From Balneolaceae bacterium (GTDB taxonomy: Bacteria; Bacteroidota; Rhodothermia; Balneolales; Balneolaceae): a DNA stretch of 10,437 nucleotides. The notes below the pieces were generated by a model. That model saw only the letters and a list, made by a program, of their open reading frames with translations. It did not search any database and had not been told where the DNA came from. Made by a program: the position numbers and the translations under genes. Positions 7,334-10,437 of this stretch are shown piece by piece; the stretch's first letter is position 1; each line of letters opens with the position of its first letter. The DNA is taken from the NCBI GenBank assembly GCA_003555185.1, contig PWFZ01000386.1, forward strand, positions 1 through 10,437. The letters run 5' to 3'.

Positions 7334-7343
7334 ATGTCTATAA
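7311..7343 (+). CDS. Possible 10-codon leader reading frame overlapping the M20 gene start
   Basis: ATG at 7311 opens a frame encoding MNIINNSLCL and ends with TAA at 7341-7343. It is preceded by AAGGG at 7299-7303, seven bases away, a far better ribosome binding site than anything before the M20 ATG at 7334. Its stop lies 5-10 bases inside the M20 gene, in a different frame, so terminating ribosomes could restart at the M20 ATG. The peptide shows no run of a single amino acid that would suggest classical attenuation. It may instead be an accident of AT-rich sequence; an in-frame TAG at 7328-7330 prevents the M20 protein from starting further upstream. Confidence 0.3.
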   Translation: MNIINNSLCL

Positions 7344-8491
7344 AAAAGATAACCAAGAAGCTCCCCCAGATACGGGAACAGCTTAAAGAGTTTAGGGAGA
7401 TACTGTTAGCAAATCTGGTTATGATCGGTGAAATTCCGGCCCCTACATTTCAGGAGTCAGAGCGAATTGAATTCCTTCTAAACCGATTTAATGAAGCAGG
7501 ATTAGCAGACAATTCGATAGATGATTGTGGTAATGGAATTGGCATACTCAATGGTTCGGAAGGAGAAAAAGCTATTTTAGTGAATGCGCATGCTGATACC
7601 GTTTTTTCATCCAAAACCGATCACACTATGCAGGTAACCAGCGACACTATTGATGGGCCCGGTGTAGCAGATAATAGTTTGGGCCTGGCGGTTTTGGCCA
7701 CACTTCCCTACCTGCTTCAGGAGCTTGATATTACTCTGAAAAACGACCTTATACTATTGGGAGGTGTTAAAAGTTTGGGTAGGGGTGATCTTGAAGGCGT
7801 CCGGTTTTTTCTGGATAATAACTCGTTTAATATCACTGAAGGAATTTGTATTGAGGGAGTTGAACAAGGACGGTTAAGTTACACTTCAATAGGCATGCTT
7901 CGGGGCGAAATCACTTGCAGAGTACCGGAAATGTACGACTGGTCTCGCTTCGGAGATGCCAGTGCCATTCTTACGCTAAATGAAGTCATTAATAAAATTA
8001 ATGATATACGGCTTCCAAAACGCCCCCGTACCAGCGTGGTAATGGGTTCGATTTCAGGTGGCTCATCATTTAATACAATCGCTAAAGAGGCCACGCTGGG
8101 ATTCGAAGTCAGATCTGAGTCGGAAGAGGTGGTAACCGATGTTGGACGAACCATAAATGATATTGCCAGAGAGGTTTCTTCTAAAACCGGAGACGATGTG
8201 GAGCTCGATATTTTCGCAAGACGGAAACCCGGTGGCATTCCTTACGCCCACCCACTTAATAAGTGCACAAGAGATATTATGAATTCGCTGGAGATAGAAC
8301 CGCGTCTGGCTCCAAGTACATCCGAACTGGCAGCTTTTATTGATAAAGATATTCCGGCATTAACTCTTGGAATCACCTCCGGAGATCACATCCACAAGTA
8401 TAACGAATCGGTGGAGATAGATCCCATTTACAACGGAATTACACAACTCATTGGAACAATAATTGCAATTGATGGAGGATACTGTGATTGA
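7334..8491 (+). CDS. M20-peptidase-fold protein lacking the catalytic Glu pair
   Basis: The protein has 385 residues and no signal peptide, so it is cytoplasmic. The M20 zinc-hydrolase scaffold is clear: NAHADTV at 84-90 (His86, Asp88), GPGVADNSLG at 108-117 (bridging-ligand Asp113), ICIEG around Glu174, a small dimerisation domain at about 185-295, and HIHKYNE at 352-358 (probable final His ligand His354). The canonical catalytic and metal-binding Glu-Glu, expected at about 146-147, is replaced by Lys-Ser (GGVKSLGRG at 143-151). The His usually found at the start of the dimerisation domain is also not evident. Family members cut peptides or acyl-amino acids; without the Glu base this one is probably inactive in that reaction, or altered. 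It is first in the operon and overlaps gpgS by eight bases, which hints at a role tied to glucosylglycerate. Fold: confident; function: unknown. Confidence 0.85.
   Translation: MSIKKITKKLPQIREQLKEFREILLANLVMIGEIPAPTFQESERIEFLLNRFNEAGLADNSIDDCGNGIGILNGSEGEKAILVNAHADTVFSSKTDHTMQVTSDTIDGPGVADNSLGLAVLATLPYLLQELDITLKNDLILLGGVKSLGRGDLEGVRFFLDNNSFNITEGICIEGVEQGRLSYTSIGMLRGEITCRVPEMYDWSRFGDASAILTLNEVINKINDIRLPKRPRTSVVMGSISGGSSFNTIAKEATLGFEVRSESEEVVTDVGRTINDIAREVSSKTGDDVELDIFARRKPGGIPYAHPLNKCTRDIMNSLEIEPRLAPSTSELAAFIDKDIPALTLGITSGDHIHKYNESVEIDPIYNGITQLIGTIIAIDGGYCD
8474..8478 (+). promoter_or_regulatory. Ribosome binding site setting the gpgS start
   Basis: GGAGG at 8474-8478 lies five bases before a GTG at 8484. 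It sits inside the end of the M20 gene. It favours GTG 8484 over the in-frame ATG at 8472 and TTG at 8463, neither of which has a purine-rich stretch at the right distance. Confidence 0.7.
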
Positions 8492-9455
8492 TCTTCAAAA
8501 CTGGATCGACGAAAATACGTACCACCATTCCCAGTTTTGGGATTTAAAAAAGCTGGTGGCAAAAAAAGAGAAACTGGGCCTGACAATCTCTTTGTGCCTG
8601 CCTACTCTTAATGAAGAAAAAACCATCGGTAAGGAAGTTATTATTTTCAAATCCGAACTGATGAATCGCTATCCGTTAATTGATGAAATTGCAGTTATCG
8701 ATTCCGGCTCTGAAGACAAAACTCTAGAAGTTGCAAAAAACTACGGTGCAGACACCTACCTCTCCAGCGATATTCTACCGGACCTTGACCCAAAAATGGG
8801 GAAAGGGGAAAATCTGTGGAAAGCCATTTATCAGCTTAAGGGAGATATCATTGTTTATGTAGATGCTGACATTAGCAATATCCACCCCCGGTTTGTTTAT
8901 GGCCTTGTAGCGCCTCTTATTCACAGAGAAGAGGTTAAGTATGTGAAGGCATTCTACGACCGCCCACTCGCCTTCTCGGGAGGCGTACGGGCATCCGGCG
9001 GCGGACGTGTCACTGAGATTCTGGTCCGGCCTCTATTCTCTCTTTTCTTCCCTGAACTGACCACCATCATTCAGCCACTTTCGGGTGAGTATGCAGTACG
9101 ACGCGAAGTGCTGGAACAGATTGCTTTTCCTATTGGCTATGGAGTGGAAACATCACACCTGATTGATGTACACAACAAATTTGGATTGGAAGCATTTGCA
9201 CAAACCGATCTGGATAAACGGGTTCACGAAAATAAACCAACTCAATCTCTCGGTAAAATGTCTTTTGGCATTTTACAGACCTTTATTAAGCGGGCAAAAG
9301 CACTGGGTATACTCGAAAAAGCTGATCACGAAACCATCTTAAGGCAGTTTCAGGTTACCAAAGATCACTATCAGCAAAATAAAATTTCTATTGTTGAAGA
9401 GGAACGCCCGCCTATGATTGAAATTGAAGAATACAGAAAAAAATTCGGCAAATAA
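8484..9455 (+). CDS. gpgS: Glucosyl-3-phosphoglycerate synthase (GT81 family)
   Basis: GpgS transfers glucose from an NDP-glucose donor to 3-phosphoglycerate, giving glucosyl-3-phosphoglycerate, the precursor of the osmolyte glucosylglycerate. With the GTG start at 8484 the protein has 323 residues, near the usual size. It is a cytoplasmic GT-A fold: LPTLNEEKTIG at 39-49, AVIDSGSEDKT at 70-80, the GKGENLWKA loop at 106-114, the metal-binding VDADI at 126-130 (Asp127, Asp129), FYDRP at 157-161, SGGGRVTEILVRP at 171-183, QPLSGEYAVRR at 197-207, GYGVET at 218-223 and RVHEN at 246-250, whose His248 should be the third metal ligand. These match the actinobacterial GpgS pattern closely. The start overlaps the M20 stop by eight bases, and the HAD gene follows after three bases. 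A mannosyl-3-phosphoglycerate synthase (MpgS) is less likely because of the GT81-type motifs. Confidence 0.93.
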   Translation: MIDLQNWIDENTYHHSQFWDLKKLVAKKEKLGLTISLCLPTLNEEKTIGKEVIIFKSELMNRYPLIDEIAVIDSGSEDKTLEVAKNYGADTYLSSDILPDLDPKMGKGENLWKAIYQLKGDIIVYVDADISNIHPRFVYGLVAPLIHREEVKYVKAFYDRPLAFSGGVRASGGGRVTEILVRPLFSLFFPELTTIIQPLSGEYAVRREVLEQIAFPIGYGVETSHLIDVHNKFGLEAFAQTDLDKRVHENKPTQSLGKMSFGILQTFIKRAKALGILEKADHETILRQFQVTKDHYQQNKISIVEEERPPMIEIEEYRKKFGK

Positions 9456-9458
9456 CCG

Positions 9459-10358
9459 ATGGGTTCATCAAGCGTTTTAAAGAATCGGTTTTTAAAGCTA
9501 TCGAATGAGTTACATCCATTAGCTACTGACACCGAGCCTGACTTAAAAAAACTACCGGGTATTAAAGCCGTAATTTTCGATTTTTACGGTACACTGTTTA
9601 TTTCCGGCGTTGGAGATATTGGTATTGATGATGGAAAGTCTGATGAAGGTCTTCTTATAACCGCTATCGAAAATTCAGGAATGACAATTATAAATCCTGA
9701 AGCCGGAAAACGCGGATACGAAATCTACAGCCTTGTAGTGGATAAAGAGATACAGGAATTAAAGAAATCCGGCATCCCTTATCCCGAACCGGATATTCGT
9801 AAGGTTTGGCATAAAGTTCTGAACCAGATGTATACCGAGAAGCTGCTATCAACGGAGATTAATTCTGATCATGTTTACCTAATGTCAGTTGAATTTGAGG
9901 CCCGAATGAATCCGGTATGGCCAATGCACGATTTACATGAAACCCTGGACGGAATCAGAAAAAAAAGCTGTCACCTGGGCATCATTTCCAATTCCCAGTT
10001 TTATACGCCCATCGCTTTTGAGGCCTTAGCCGGAAAATCACTTTCGGAGTTGGGGTTCGAAAACGAACTGTTACACTGGTCTTTTGAAGAAGCGAGGAAA
10101 AAGCCCGGACTAAAATTTTACGAGCTTTTTTTACGCAAGGCGAAAAAACACCTTCCGGATCTAACAGCTGAAAACTACCTCTACGTAGGCAATGATATGC
10201 TCAAAGATGTTTATCCTGCAAGTAATTTAGGCATGAAAACAGCACTGTTTGCCGGAGACAAACGATCTCTAAAATGGAGAAAGGGTGATGACAGATGTGC
10301 GGGTCTTCAACCTGATATTGTGATTACTGAATTAAAGCAAATTCTTGAATGTATATAA
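9459..10358 (+). CDS. HAD-superfamily hydrolase, candidate glucosyl-3-phosphoglycerate phosphatase
   Basis: The protein has 299 residues, is cytoplasmic and has a class I HAD core with a large helical cap. Motif I is FDFYGTLF at 40-47 with nucleophile Asp41; motif II is ISNSQ at 176-180 (Ser177); motif III is RKKPGLKFY with Lys215; motif IV is YVGNDMLKD at 242-250 (Asp246, Asp250). The cap spans about 55-155. The position two after the nucleophile, normally the acid/base Asp in phosphatases, is Tyr43, the pattern seen in haloacid dehalogenases and some HAD-IA hydrolases. Its ATG lies three bases after the gpgS stop, so it is co-translated with gpgS. Position suggests that it removes the phosphate from glucosyl-3-phosphoglycerate, but the motif leaves doubt. 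An N-terminal extension of about 35 residues precedes the core. The HAD fold is sure; the substrate is inferred. Confidence 0.85.
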   Translation: MGSSSVLKNRFLKLSNELHPLATDTEPDLKKLPGIKAVIFDFYGTLFISGVGDIGIDDGKSDEGLLITAIENSGMTIINPEAGKRGYEIYSLVVDKEIQELKKSGIPYPEPDIRKVWHKVLNQMYTEKLLSTEINSDHVYLMSVEFEARMNPVWPMHDLHETLDGIRKKSCHLGIISNSQFYTPIAFEALAGKSLSELGFENELLHWSFEEARKKPGLKFYELFLRKAKKHLPDLTAENYLYVGNDMLKDVYPASNLGMKTALFAGDKRSLKWRKGDDRCAGLQPDIVITELKQILECI

Positions 10359-10362
10359 AAAT

Positions 10363-10391
10363 GGAAGCCTGCCACAATATAACAGGCTCCC
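10363..10391. terminator. Hairpin terminator, best placed for a minus-strand gene beyond the right edge
   Basis: GGAAGCCTG at 10363-10371 pairs with CAGGCTCCC at 10383-10391, with one mismatch and an 11-base loop. It begins four bases after the HAD stop codon. On the plus strand no T-tract follows. On the minus strand the stem is followed by CCATTTTTAT, the expected U-tract. So it best fits termination of a convergent transcript from the right, while also possibly ending the gpgS operon. Confidence 0.6.
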
Positions 10392-10437
10392 TGAATTGCT
10401 TAAGGTTGTCTTACTGTGGTTGTCTCATCAATCCAGC
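10392..10437 (-). other. Possible 3' end of a convergent minus-strand gene
   Basis: The terminator orientation implies a gene entering from the right on the minus strand. Two frames end here: one gives AGLMRQPQ and stops at 10411-10413, the other gives WIDETTVRQP and stops at 10400-10402. Too little is present to choose between them or to name a product. Confidence 0.2.

Noticed and set aside
8463..8483. Upstream TTG (8463) or ATG (8472) as the gpgS start
   Set aside because: GGAGG at 8474-8478 is ideally placed for GTG 8484, and the extra residues do not match the GpgS N-terminus.
1..10437. Search by eye for tRNA, rRNA, insertion sequences, CRISPR arrays or long direct repeats
   Set aside because: Gaps between genes are short and AT-rich and hold no cloverleaf, repeat array or transposase; coding density is that of ordinary chromosome.

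Overview
The window looks like chromosomal DNA from a Gram-negative bacterium of the Bacteroidota/Rhodothermota/Balneolota neighbourhood, most likely a marine or salt-adapted Balneolota-type organism. The signs are an AT-leaning composition, several starts without a clear Shine-Dalgarno sequence, an outer-membrane barrel fused to a glycogen-binding-like domain, a lipoprotein efflux adaptor, and a gene for a glucosylglycerate-type compatible solute. The lineage is inferred from gene content by eye, not from a search.

Left part (1-2803, minus strand): a four-gene, translationally coupled operon. In transcription order it holds an ECF sigma factor (GTG start), a single-pass anti-sigma factor, an outer-membrane beta-barrel protein, and the beginning of a small exported protein that runs off the left edge. 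The first two junctions are 4-base ATGA overlaps; the last is a 14-base gap containing a good ribosome binding site. The anti-sigma factor and the barrel protein both end in the same AMPK-beta/CBM48-like domain, each keeping two tryptophans that bind sugar in the AMPK family. This suggests an envelope-sensing circuit built on a shared beta-sandwich domain and is the most interesting part of the window.

Middle (2804-7199): a 190-base divergent promoter region separates the sigma operon from a plus-strand pair encoding an RND efflux pump, a lipoprotein periplasmic adaptor followed without a gap by an inner-membrane HAE1-type permease. No outer-membrane channel gene is present, so the pump must use one encoded elsewhere.

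Right part (7200-10437): after a 134-base AT-rich spacer comes a tight plus-strand operon with an M20-peptidase-fold protein, glucosyl-3-phosphoglycerate synthase (gpgS) and a HAD-superfamily hydrolase. The natural reading is synthesis of glucosylglycerate from NDP-glucose and 3-phosphoglycerate, with the HAD protein as candidate phosphatase. Two things do not fit the standard picture: the M20 protein has lost the catalytic Glu-Glu pair, and the HAD protein has Tyr where phosphatases have their acid/base Asp. A 10-codon reading frame with its own ribosome binding site overlaps the M20 start. The window closes with a hairpin whose T-tract faces the minus strand, suggesting a convergent gene beyond the right edge. 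No RNA gene, mobile element or CRISPR array was seen.
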